Shown piece by piece: positions 18,721 through 27,166 of a DNA stretch of 64,000 bases; the first letter of the stretch is position 1, and every line of letters starts with the position of its first letter. A model generated the notes under the pieces. The model made no database searches, was not told where the DNA came from, and saw only the letters and a list, made by a program, of their open reading frames with translations. The DNA comes from Gelidibacter japonicus (lineage in GTDB: Bacteria; Bacteroidota; Bacteroidia; Flavobacteriales; Flavobacteriaceae), in contig NZ_BJKB01000001.1 of assembly GCF_010725055.1 (NCBI RefSeq), forward strand, positions 434,001 to 498,000, given 5' to 3'. A program made the translations under genes and the position numbers.

Positions 18721-19728
18721 TTATATCACCTGAAATCCAAACGCATACGGATCGTCTTCAGAATCAATGGTTATTGTGTTATGTCCATAAATTTTTGCCC
18801 AACCTTTTATGCTCGGGATAATTGCAAGATTATCATTGAGAGTAGTTTCCCTTTCAACCCGGCCGACAAATTTGCTACCTATGAAGCTTTCGTGAATATA
18901 ATCTTCACCAACTTTCAGTTTTCCTTTTGCATACAGTTGCGCCAAGCGAGCCGATGTCCCCGTGCCACAAGGACTTCGATCAATCGCCTTATCACCATAA
19001 AACACAGCATTTCTACCAGATGATAAAGGATCGATTGGGGCCCCAGTCCATTGCAGATGTGTGACGTCTCTAATAGCCTCATTCTCTGGATGGATGAATT
19101 TGTTGGGGTATTTCTCATTGATACGCTGTCTTACAACTTGCGAAAACTGAATGATTTTTGAAGCAGAAAAATTCTGTATGCCTGAAAAATTCTGTTGCTC
19201 ATCCACTATGGCATAATAATTTCCTCCATAAGCGACATCGAATGATAACTCTCCCAATTCTGGACATTCAACAGTAAGGTTTTGAGCTGCCAAATAACTT
19301 TTTACATTGGTCAATTTGACCCAATCAACTTTTGTTCCCGTTTGCTGATATTCAATTTCCACCAAGCCTGCAGGTGCTTCCATTCTTATCCTTCCTGGAG
19401 CTTTGGGTTGCACTAAGCCTTCTTCTATTGCAATAGTTATTGTTCCTATCGTCCCATGGCCACACATTGGCAAACAACCAGAGGTTTCTATAAAAAGAAT
19501 GGCAAAATCATTTTCAGGATTATCTGGCGGAAACAACATTGAGCCACTCATCATATCATGGCCACGTGGTTCAAACATTAAGCCTTTCCTTATCCAATCG
19601 TATTCCTTCAAAAAGTGCTGGCGTTTTTCGCTTATCGAATTTCCAATGAGATTTGGATTACCTTCGCGGACGACTCTCACAGGGTTGCCGCAGGTATGCG
19701 CATCGATACAGACAAATGTGTGTTTCAT
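18721..19728 (-). CDS. 4-hydroxyproline 2-epimerase (proline racemase family)
   Basis: A 335-residue enzyme of the proline racemase fold. Both catalytic cysteines are present: Cys89 in PMCGHGTIG and Cys254 in SPCGTGTSA. This argues for an epimerase or racemase rather than the related trans-3-hydroxyproline dehydratase, which has a Thr in place of a Cys. The N-terminal HTCGNPVRVV motif is typical. It should turn trans-4-hydroxy-L-proline into cis-4-hydroxy-D-proline, the substrate of the DadA-like gene. Context with two proline-peptide peptidases and a semialdehyde dehydrogenase supports hydroxyproline over proline. Confidence 0.9.
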   Translation of the reverse strand: MKHTFVCIDAHTCGNPVRVVREGNPNLIGNSISEKRQHFLKEYDWIRKGLMFEPRGHDMMSGSMLFPPDNPENDFAILFIETSGCLPMCGHGTIGTITIAIEEGLVQPKAPGRIRMEAPAGLVEIEYQQTGTKVDWVKLTNVKSYLAAQNLTVECPELGELSFDVAYGGNYYAIVDEQQNFSGIQNFSASKIIQFSQVVRQRINEKYPNKFIHPENEAIRDVTHLQWTGAPIDPLSSGRNAVFYGDKAIDRSPCGTGTSARLAQLYAKGKLKVGEDYIHESFIGSKFVGRVERETTLNDNLAIIPSIKGWAKIYGHNTITIDSEDDPYAFGFQVI

Positions 19729-19798
19729 ATCATTATTATTACTCTTTCCGTTCCCTTTAAGCCATTCCTTTGCTAAAAGTAGATGGAATTGATTCCGG

Positions 19799-21526
19799 CT
19801 ATTCTTTAAGTTTCTTGATATAATTATTGACCCTATCTTCCATAATAGCCAAGGTCACGGTGCCTTGCTCAAGAATAATCTCATGGAACTCCCGGATATC
19901 AAATTTGGCTCCCAATTCATTTTCTGCTTTTTGACGCAGCTCCCTTATTTTCAATTCCCCTATTTTATAAGACAGTGCCTGACCAGGCCAAGAAATATAG
20001 CGATCCGTTTCAGTATTGATTTCATGCATGGACAACGCTGTATTTGAAGACATATAATCCACAACTTGCTGGCGCGTCCATCCTTTGGCATGAATTCCGG
20101 TATCAACGACCAACCTACAGGCACGCCACATTTCGTAAGTAAGTTGACCAAACTGCTCATAAGGCGTGGTGTACATTCCCATTTCATCCGCTAAAAACTC
20201 GCTATACAAGCCCCAACCCTCACCATAAGCTGAGAGGTATAAATTTTTGCGAAACCTCGGAATACTATCGCCCAATTCATTGTTTAAACTGCCTTGCAAG
20301 TGATGGCCCGGAACAGCTTCGTGTACAGTTAAAGCGGGTAAAGTGTATAAAGTTCTACTTGGTAAATCATAGGTATTCACCCAATAATATCCAGGTTCTG
20401 TACTTTCTTTTGAAGTCCCAATATAACGACCTGCCGTGTATTTCGGGGCAATGGCATCAGGCACTGGCGCCACACCATAAGGTTTACGGGGTAAAGTTTT
20501 AAAATATCGCGGTAATTGTGCATCTGCCCGTTTAGCCATATCACGTGCAATCATCAACAATTGCTCTGGAGTTTCAGCATAGAACTGTTTGTCTGTTCTT
20601 AAAAAATGGAAGAAATCGGCAAAGCTTCCTTCGAACTTTAAATCTTCGATAATTTGCTTCATTTCTGCTTTGATACGTGCCACTTCACGCAATCCAATTT
20701 GATGGATGTCGTCCGCCGTATATTGGGTACTCGTCGTGTAAAAATTAATTCTATTTTGATAAAATGCCTTTCCATTGGGAGTTTCAGAGACGCCTAATGT
20801 AGTTCTTGTCTTTGGAAAATATTCTGTTTCAAAAAAGCTTTTGATCCGTCTAAATTCTGGAGTAACATTCGTTTCAATAGTTATTTTAGCAGCTGCCAAC
20901 ACCGAATCCCTCTGTGCTATGGTCAAGTCGTTCGGTAGGTTTTTAAATGGCGAATAGTAAAAACTATCTTCAAAATTACTGACAATATGATCGTTATATG
21001 TCGATTCATAACCTTTAAAAATCACTAAAGGTTGTGACACCCCCTTTTCTAAACCTTCCCTTAAATTGATGAGATTCTGGCTAACGAATTGTGGGATGGC
21101 ATTCAATCGATCCAAATAACTTTTTACCTGTGCATAGTTGGCCAATGGCCTTACCTGATAGGTTAAGTTGGTGTGAAATCCGGTATCGGAGAGTAGCGGA
21201 TTCAGAAATTGTTCAAACTTGTAATAATCGATTTTATCTTGCAATACAAACCCCAACAGTTTGGCCGAAATTTGTTGGGTTTCACTCAGCCCGGAAGTTT
21301 CAACCTTATTGAGTTCATCCAATACTTGTTGGGCAAATTCAGCTTCGGCCTTAAAATAATCTCTGGTGTACAATCCCAAAGGATAGGTTTTCCGGTCATA
21401 GCCTTTATGTTCCTCATATTTTTTAATCACACTATCCAAAACAACGATAGTGTTTTGTGCTGTTGAAGAACTTATTCCAAATTGGAAAAGCAACAATGTA
21501 ACAATGGTAGCCTGTAAGTAACTCAT
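19799..21526 (-). CDS. Exported DUF885 metallopeptidase-like protein
   Basis: A 575-residue DUF885 protein with an N-terminal signal peptide (about 1-23, ending SSTAQ). The family zinc motif reads LTVHEAVPGHHLQG at about residues 393-406 (HExxPGHH). The C-terminus contains WPGQALSYKIGELKIRELR, another DUF885 hallmark. Members are related to carboxypeptidases and are often encoded with prolyl peptidases. It is likely to act on collagen-like peptides outside the cytoplasm. Its start overlaps the stop of the aldehyde dehydrogenase gene by four bases, so the two are translated together. Confidence 0.85.
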   Translation of the reverse strand: MSYLQATIVTLLLFQFGISSSTAQNTIVVLDSVIKKYEEHKGYDRKTYPLGLYTRDYFKAEAEFAQQVLDELNKVETSGLSETQQISAKLLGFVLQDKIDYYKFEQFLNPLLSDTGFHTNLTYQVRPLANYAQVKSYLDRLNAIPQFVSQNLINLREGLEKGVSQPLVIFKGYESTYNDHIVSNFEDSFYYSPFKNLPNDLTIAQRDSVLAAAKITIETNVTPEFRRIKSFFETEYFPKTRTTLGVSETPNGKAFYQNRINFYTTSTQYTADDIHQIGLREVARIKAEMKQIIEDLKFEGSFADFFHFLRTDKQFYAETPEQLLMIARDMAKRADAQLPRYFKTLPRKPYGVAPVPDAIAPKYTAGRYIGTSKESTEPGYYWVNTYDLPSRTLYTLPALTVHEAVPGHHLQGSLNNELGDSIPRFRKNLYLSAYGEGWGLYSEFLADEMGMYTTPYEQFGQLTYEMWRACRLVVDTGIHAKGWTRQQVVDYMSSNTALSMHEINTETDRYISWPGQALSYKIGELKIRELRQKAENELGAKFDIREFHEIILEQGTVTLAIMEDRVNNYIKKLKE

Positions 21527-23106
21527 AATTTATTTTTGGTTTGAATACCGTCAATGTAACGATTTATTCCTAAAGGATTTTCATTTTTCAATGCCTCTGG
21601 CAACAATTTATTTGGCCAATCTTGATAGCTGAAAGGTCGCACCCACCGTTTAATTGCGTGAACCCCAATGGCGGTAAATCTGCTATCGGTAGACGCCGGG
21701 AAAGGACCACCATGCATCATGGACGGACATACCTCAACACCCGTTGGAACACCATTAAAGATGATACGTCCTACTTTATTTTGCAAGGCGGCAATCACTT
21801 TACTATATCTTGTTATTTCATTTTCATCGGCCATAATAGTACCCGTGAGCTGACCTTCCAAATTTAAAATGACTTTTTCCAACTGATTTTCGTTTTCACA
21901 TTGTACCACGATAGAATATGGGCCAAAAACTTCTTGATGTAGAGACGTGTTTTTCAAAAAGACATCTCCTTTAACAGTGGCTACTGTTTGTTTGGCATGG
22001 TTTGGCTTTGTATCTGATGGATAATCTGCAAGCACTTCAATTCCATGTTGTGAGATTGCCTTCTTTTTGTTGCTATTATAGGTTTCATAAATATTGGGAT
22101 GCAACATACAAGTAGGTTCAATTTTGAGAATTTCTTCAGATAGATTCTGAATAAAGCCTGATAAGGCATCACTTTTAATCCCCAATAACAATCCCGGCTT
22201 GGTACAAAATTGACCAGTCCCCAAGCTTATAGAACCTGCATAGGTTTTTGCTAAAGTATCCCCTTTGGTTTTTAAGGCTTCCGGAAGTAAAACAACAGGG
22301 TTGATACTTCCCATTTCCGCAAACACGGGAATTGGTTCATCACGTTGTGCCGCTAAGTCGAACAAGGCCTTGCCTCCCTTATAACTTCCTGTAAATCCAA
22401 CAGCTTTTACTTTAGGATGTTTTACTAATTGTTGTCCAACTTCAATACCACTCCCGTTGAGATTTGAAAAAACACCGTCAGGCATTCCCGCCTTTTGCGC
22501 TGCTTTTATAATGGCCGATGACACCAATTCACCTGTTCCAGAATGCATAGGGTGCGATTTAACGATTACTGGACAGCCAGATGCTAATGCCGAAGCTGTA
22601 TCACCACCCGCAGTTGAAAAAGCCAATGGAAAATTGCTCGCTCCAAAAACCACGACTGGGCCAATAGGAATCAGCATTTTTCGAATGTCTGATTTTGGCA
22701 TTGGTTGGCGTTCTGGTTGGGCCGTGTCGATGGTAGCCTCTACCCAAGATCCTTCTACCAAGGCATCGGCAAACGATTTCAATTGCCCAATTGTTCTTCC
22801 GCGTTCACCTATGGCTCGTCCTTCTGGCAATCCAGATTCAACGCAATAGGTTTGAATCAGGATATCACCTAACGCTAAAATCTCTTCTGCAATGGTATTG
22901 AGAAATTCAGCCTTCTTTATTCCTGATATATTCTTATAGGTTTCAAATGCCTTTGAAGCTAAAGTAACGGCAGCATCAATTTCATTTGAAGTAGCTTCCG
23001 TAAAACCCGTTTCATTTTCAATATTCAGTTGCGGATTAAAAGTTCTGTACACTTTGCCACCTTCTGCTGATTGTCTATTCCCAATATAATTTTTTCCTGT
23101 AATCAT
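21523..23106 (-). CDS. Alpha-ketoglutarate semialdehyde dehydrogenase (2,5-dioxovalerate type)
   Basis: A 527-residue NAD(P)-dependent aldehyde dehydrogenase. Visible motifs are PIGPVVVFGASNFPLAFS (coenzyme site), VFAEMGSINPVV (catalytic Glu), SLGTGQFCTKPGLL (nucleophile Cys) and EVFGPYSIVV. The long form with this FAEMGS motif is typical of ketoglutarate semialdehyde dehydrogenases, which finish hydroxyproline and sugar-acid breakdown by making alpha-ketoglutarate. It is the first gene of the five-gene operon. The 600 bases upstream hold no gene, and beyond them lies an AraC regulator relic. Confidence 0.88.
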   Translation of the reverse strand: MITGKNYIGNRQSAEGGKVYRTFNPQLNIENETGFTEATSNEIDAAVTLASKAFETYKNISGIKKAEFLNTIAEEILALGDILIQTYCVESGLPEGRAIGERGRTIGQLKSFADALVEGSWVEATIDTAQPERQPMPKSDIRKMLIPIGPVVVFGASNFPLAFSTAGGDTASALASGCPVIVKSHPMHSGTGELVSSAIIKAAQKAGMPDGVFSNLNGSGIEVGQQLVKHPKVKAVGFTGSYKGGKALFDLAAQRDEPIPVFAEMGSINPVVLLPEALKTKGDTLAKTYAGSISLGTGQFCTKPGLLLGIKSDALSGFIQNLSEEILKIEPTCMLHPNIYETYNSNKKKAISQHGIEVLADYPSDTKPNHAKQTVATVKGDVFLKNTSLHQEVFGPYSIVVQCENENQLEKVILNLEGQLTGTIMADENEITRYSKVIAALQNKVGRIIFNGVPTGVEVCPSMMHGGPFPASTDSRFTAIGVHAIKRWVRPFSYQDWPNKLLPEALKNENPLGINRYIDGIQTKNKL

Positions 23107-23712
23107 CTTTTCTTCTTTTTTGCCACCAATTCACGAGTCTATATTAATGGGTTTTCTGTTATTGTGATTCTAGGTTAACACTCGATTATTTTTGTTTTTT
23201 AAAACTTAACAAACCTATTCACACGACTATTCTTTTCTTTATTTATTCGTGTATCTGCATATCTTCAGACTGGTTTCTGACTATCCACTACAAATTTTTA
23301 CACTCCGGGTTTTGAACTATTTTCTTAAAGTGAATTCAATTATTCTTACGACCCGATTGAACTCGTCACACTGCAATGACAAACGAGGTACACATCCATT
23401 TTTCAAAACACTTTATAAGTTTAATTCAGATATTTTAATATTCTTTACTAATTTAGGGATAATATCCAATTTGATTAAAAGACGTCAACGAACAGAGAAT
23501 CTCCATGAAATTGAATTTATCGTGGTCAACAAACCTAACCATAGTCATGATTGGCATCCATTGGACACTCATAATTTGTTCCGTTTTAATCATGTAAATT
23601 TAAGACTCTTCAAAGGGTATTATTAATGTACATTTATCCTAATTTAATAGTATGTTATCCATTGCCGAAATAATGTGACTGTTTTTGAATAGTTTTAGTT
23701 AATTGTAGCAGT
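23107..23712. other. Leader region of the hydroxyproline operon, no gene
   Basis: About 600 AT-rich bases between the aldehyde dehydrogenase start and the AraC relic. One plus-strand frame (23249-23626) stays open, but its product has no recognisable domain and I do not count it as a gene. The operon promoter should lie near 23110-23200; I cannot fix it. Confidence 0.45.
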
Positions 23713-23880
23713 TTGAAAGTGCTAACTTTTAAAGTACCGAAACCTCATCAGGATGTTTTTACCAGATTGGTGTTGGACTTATTTATGACAAGTGATATCC
23801 ATTTAAAGAAGTTCAACTCAGTTATATTGTCAGAAATGAGGTCTTCATTGCCGAGATTACGTAGGCATCAGAACCCTCAA
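23713..23880 (+). pseudogene. Relic of an AraC-family regulator, N-terminal cupin part only
   Basis: The frame opening at 23713 reads KVLTFKVPKPHQDVFT, as in the AraC regulators often found next to flavobacterial hydroxyproline genes. After about 23775 the match continues in another frame: YDK, a stop, then YPFKEVQLSYIVRNE (about 23785-23847). This is the cupin strand of such regulators, and another stop follows soon. The rest of the cupin and the whole DNA-binding half are absent. The gene is thus broken by at least one frameshift, an in-frame stop and a truncation. Family assignment comes from short motif memory, not a search. Confidence 0.6.
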
Positions 23881-23956
23881 TTATTTCAAATTTTAACCGA
23901 GAGTTGAAAATGACTTTATCTATGACTACAGTAGCCTACCGAAAAACAACAACAGA

Positions 23957-24106
23957 ATGAAAACACAATATGTTTGGATCCTATTGACCATTGCCGCATT
24001 GATAACAATCTATGGCGTAATTACCGGAAAGTATTTTTTTCTCTTCTTGATGTTGCCCTTTGGCTTTGGAATTTTTAAAAGAAAGGACAAGGATGAAGAC
24101 AGGTGA
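23957..24106 (+). CDS. Small membrane protein, 49 residues
   Basis: An ATG-started frame of 49 residues with two hydrophobic stretches (VWILLTIAALITIYGVI and YFFLFLMLPFGFGIF) joined by a short TGK turn, and a highly charged tail KRKDKDEDR. The two helices followed by a charged tail look like a genuine small membrane protein rather than chance. Function unknown. It converges with the PhnA-like gene. Confidence 0.5.
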   Translation: MKTQYVWILLTIAALITIYGVITGKYFFLFLMLPFGFGIFKRKDKDEDR

Positions 24107-24175
24107 TATGTGAAAAGAATAAGGATAGATTGAAATTTGGAAAGTATAAAACCCCAACCTATCCTTTTGAAAAAA

Positions 24176-24754
24176 TTAGCTCTTTTTGACGTATTTAGTG
24201 ATGATGACAATCTGCTGACCGTCAACACGACCTTCAATAAATTCGGCGTTCTCGTGATCCAGACGAATATTTCTAACGGCGGTTCCTTGTTTGGCAACCA
24301 TACTGGAACCTTTGACCTTTAAATCTTTGATCAAAACGACGGAATCTCCCGCCTCCAAAATAACCCCATTGACATCGCGATGGATAATTTTGTTAGCTTC
24401 ATCTTCGTGCTCGCCTGTGGCTCTTGCCAAGGCCAAAGCCTCGTCATCAAGATACATCATGTCCAACAAGTCTTTTGGCCATCCTTCATGGCGTAAACGC
24501 TGAAGCATCCGCCAAGCCATAATTTGAACGGCTACATGCTCGCTCCACATACTGTCATTCAGGCAGCGCCAATGGTTGACATCCATGTCAACAGTGCCTT
24601 CAATTTGGTCCAAACAGGTTTTGCAGACCAAAACATCATTGGCTACATTTTCATTCAGCGATGGCGGGATGGTATATTGTGATAGATTTTCTTTGGAACC
24701 ACATAGTTCGCAAGTGTTGTTGCTTCGATCTTGAAGCATTTGTAAAACCGACAT
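24176..24754 (-). CDS. PhnA/YjdM-like zinc-ribbon protein
   Basis: A 192-residue protein with the PhnA arrangement. An N-terminal zinc ribbon has CELCG near residue 15 and CKTCLDQI near 43. A C-terminal PhnA SH3-like domain follows: DVNGVILEAGDSVVLIKDLKVKGSSMVAKQGT, then VRNIRLDHENAEFIEGRVDGQQIVI. Despite the old name the family is not shown to process phosphonates. The protein is longer than E. coli YjdM because of a middle segment (about 60-120). No operon partner is evident. Confidence 0.85.
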   Translation of the reverse strand: MSVLQMLQDRSNNTCELCGSKENLSQYTIPPSLNENVANDVLVCKTCLDQIEGTVDMDVNHWRCLNDSMWSEHVAVQIMAWRMLQRLRHEGWPKDLLDMMYLDDEALALARATGEHEDEANKIIHRDVNGVILEAGDSVVLIKDLKVKGSSMVAKQGTAVRNIRLDHENAEFIEGRVDGQQIVIITKYVKKS

Positions 24755-24912
24755 AAGAGTAACGATTGAAGATTAATAGAACTTGAAATTCCAATTAAAA
24801 AAAATAAAATTCCAATTAAAAATTTTGATTGTTCAAAGATAGGGCTTTTTTGAACTTGAAACTCGAAACTTGGAATTATCAACTTCGAACTTTGAACCTT
24901 GAACTTTGCACT

Positions 24913-25275
24913 TTAATTGAGGGAATCCCGCACCTTTTTGGGCATGCCTTTGACCACCATCGCGTAGGAATGGTCAATGAGCTCAGCAAGGAATTTCGGA
25001 GAGATTTCATCCAAGGTCAAATCGATTGTGTTCCAATGTTTTTTACTCATGTGGTAGCCAGGATAGATGGCCTCGTAATCAGCACGCAATTCTTGAGCAT
25101 AAACAGGATCACATTTCAAGTTGATGGCTTTTTGGCCTGCTTCCCATTTCTCCAAACCTATTAATGCAAACATTTTTCCTTGCACTTTGAAAACAAGCGT
25201 ATCGGCATCAAAAGGAAAATCTTCGGTGACTCCCTTTTTTGAAATACAATATTGGCGAAGTTGTTCGATGTTCAT
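24913..25275 (-). CDS. MmcQ/YjbR-family protein
   Basis: A 120-residue protein of the MmcQ/YjbR (DUF419) family with a double-wing, DNA-binding-like fold. Motifs are LRQYCISKKGVTEDFPFDADTLVFKV, KMFALIGLEK, NLKCDP, the central PGYHMSKKHWNTIDL and a closing DHSYAMVVKGMPKK. Length is normal. Specific function is unknown for the family. The 140 bases between it and the PhnA-like gene hold imperfect short repeats of the type AACTTTGAACCTTGAACTTT. Confidence 0.82.
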   Translation of the reverse strand: MNIEQLRQYCISKKGVTEDFPFDADTLVFKVQGKMFALIGLEKWEAGQKAINLKCDPVYAQELRADYEAIYPGYHMSKKHWNTIDLTLDEISPKFLAELIDHSYAMVVKGMPKKVRDSLN

Positions 25276-25433
25276 AAATCAATGTTCAGGTTGAACATTA
25301 TTAAAATTACAAAAATCATCGAAACAAATATAAATCTTAGTGAACATTTCATCTTAATCAAGAACCTTGAGATACGTCCCGAGGCGTTTAATCCCACGAG
25401 TGGGACAAAGAAGAGCTCTCGTAAGCATCCAAG

Positions 25434-26360
25434 TTAATACTGCTCTGCCGATCTAAAATAATAAATAGCACCCTTTGGAACCTCAGCAATACTTGTATGC
25501 TCATGTTTTTTATAGCGAGACCTGTCCTCTTCTGGAGCGTCTGGAAACAAATAGGTTCCTATGACTTCAGTTTTTATTAGATTCCATCCAGCTTTAAATT
25601 TTAAATCATAACTCACCTTGGTTTCTACAAGTAATGGCTCACCGGTATTAGTTAAATCGCCTGTCCAATTTTCATCGGCTCTTAGCGCGCAATCTTTATC
25701 TACATAAACCCATGATAATAGATAACCTTCATCTCCATAATACATATCTCCCAAAGTCAACAGGTTAAGTGTTACTTTCTCAGAATTTCCAATTGTGAGC
25801 ACTCCAATTTTTTGTTCGTTTTGATAGACTAATAAGTAGGGATTGAGCTTAAATCCTGCGTCTCCGCTAGTATATTGAAAAGCATCAAGATTATGGATAT
25901 CATAAAACGGATTGCTATTTTTGAAGTTATTTAAAGGTTTTAATTCAGGTATATCATCCGTTGGGTTCAATTCAACAGTTCCATCTGCTTTGATGGCACC
26001 AACTTTCACATACTTGACCTTATCGTTTCTTGAGTCGTACGCATAGTTGAATACAAGATCTGCGGCACCATTATTCCAATTTATCAATTTAGTATTGTGA
26101 TTACTAACTAGTGTGTTTCTCCAATATTTGTCGTTCCCTTTTGTCGTTTTAGGAATAGCACTTTTTTTATGCTCAATTTTTTTTTCTTTTTGTTGCGCTT
26201 CTGCTTCCTCAATCAACTCCTGAAGGCCAATGCTCTCCATGATACTGTCACGCATTTTCGTCGCCTTATCTATCATTTTTTGTTGTTCAGGTGTTTGGGC
26301 AAAGTTGGTATGTCCAATGACAAATAGCAGTATCAAGAGAATTTTATTACATGTTTTCAT
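25434..26360 (-). CDS. Exported protein of unknown function, last gene of the surface operon
   Basis: About 308 residues when started at the ATG at 26360, which gives a clean signal peptide (CNKILLILLFVIGHTNFAQ); an upstream in-frame ATG would overlap the previous gene. After a glutamate/lysine-rich helix (about 20-70) comes a beta-rich domain ending in YDLKFKAGWNLIKTEVIGTY. The next gene upstream has a matching segment, YDLQLKPGFNFIEYKIES, so the two are probably distant paralogs. No catalytic motif is visible. It is the last of a 12-gene minus-strand run of exported proteins. Confidence 0.65.
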   Translation of the reverse strand: MKTCNKILLILLFVIGHTNFAQTPEQQKMIDKATKMRDSIMESIGLQELIEEAEAQQKEKKIEHKKSAIPKTTKGNDKYWRNTLVSNHNTKLINWNNGAADLVFNYAYDSRNDKVKYVKVGAIKADGTVELNPTDDIPELKPLNNFKNSNPFYDIHNLDAFQYTSGDAGFKLNPYLLVYQNEQKIGVLTIGNSEKVTLNLLTLGDMYYGDEGYLLSWVYVDKDCALRADENWTGDLTNTGEPLLVETKVSYDLKFKAGWNLIKTEVIGTYLFPDAPEEDRSRYKKHEHTSIAEVPKGAIYYFRSAEQY

Positions 26361-26370
26361 GAGGTTGTTT

Positions 26371-27090
26371 TTAAAAATATTTACCAATCCACTTTGTATT
26401 TGGTGGCGTTGATTGTGAAGAGGATACCACTATTTTACTCGGTTTCTGAATTTTGTCAAAAGTATTTTCCTCGTACATACTTGGCACGTTCTGCTCCTCA
26501 ACACTTTCTATTTTATATTCAATAAAATTAAATCCTGGTTTTAATTGCAAATCATATACATATTGGGCTTGATAATTATTTTCAGAATAGGAGACAGAGG
26601 ACGTGCATTCACCTTGAAAATTAAATTCTGACTCTATATAAATAAGTTCAAAATAGGAGCCTAATACAGCATCAACCTCGCCATAGGATTCAATCCAAGG
26701 CACCATCAATTCATCAGTAACCATAAACAGCAAACCCGCATAAGGATTCACTTTAGTGCTTAATGAAATATAACCCGCAGGAACTGCTTTACCATTTTGA
26801 TCTTCAGATAAGATGTGGGAGCTATTATCACATTTGGAAAACAAGGTATAAGCAACTTGCGACATAAAGTTTGATTTTGCTTCTTCGGAAACGCCATTGA
26901 GATTTTCAGGAAAACTAAAACTCAATTCTCCTGACTTAGAAACTGTTCCCACTGGTACGGAATGCTCCATGCCAAATGTGAACAACACCAAATCCATAGA
27001 CTCAGCTGGATGATTTTCAATTTTGGCAACCGATTGGGCCATAACGCTGTTTGCAGCTAATACCATCAAAATTACAAATGCTTTTTTCAT
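26371..27090 (-). CDS. Exported protein of unknown function, distant paralog of its downstream neighbour
   Basis: A 239-residue exported protein with signal peptide KKAFVILMVLAANSVMAQ. The mature part is mostly beta strand with little charge bias and contains LKPGFNFIEYKIESVEE, aligning with LKAGWNLIKTEVIG in the following gene. Ten bases separate it from that gene and 76 from the large vWA protein upstream. I recognise no named domain. Its position suggests a soluble periplasmic or surface partner of the other exported products. Confidence 0.65.
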   Translation of the reverse strand: MKKAFVILMVLAANSVMAQSVAKIENHPAESMDLVLFTFGMEHSVPVGTVSKSGELSFSFPENLNGVSEEAKSNFMSQVAYTLFSKCDNSSHILSEDQNGKAVPAGYISLSTKVNPYAGLLFMVTDELMVPWIESYGEVDAVLGSYFELIYIESEFNFQGECTSSVSYSENNYQAQYVYDLQLKPGFNFIEYKIESVEEQNVPSMYEENTFDKIQKPSKIVVSSSQSTPPNTKWIGKYF

Positions 27091-27166
27091 TATTTATAGA
27101 TCTTATGAGTTAATTTATGCTAATATAAAATTGATATTCCAAATATCTTGATTGTCTAAATTTCAA

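Noticed and set aside
23166-23182. A GTTAAC near 23172 as a fourth ECF promoter copy
   Set aside because: On neither strand is ACTAA found 18 bases downstream.
23249-23626. A 125-residue open frame upstream of the hydroxyproline operon
   Set aside because: The product has no recognisable domain or signal peptide and lies in AT-rich leader DNA.
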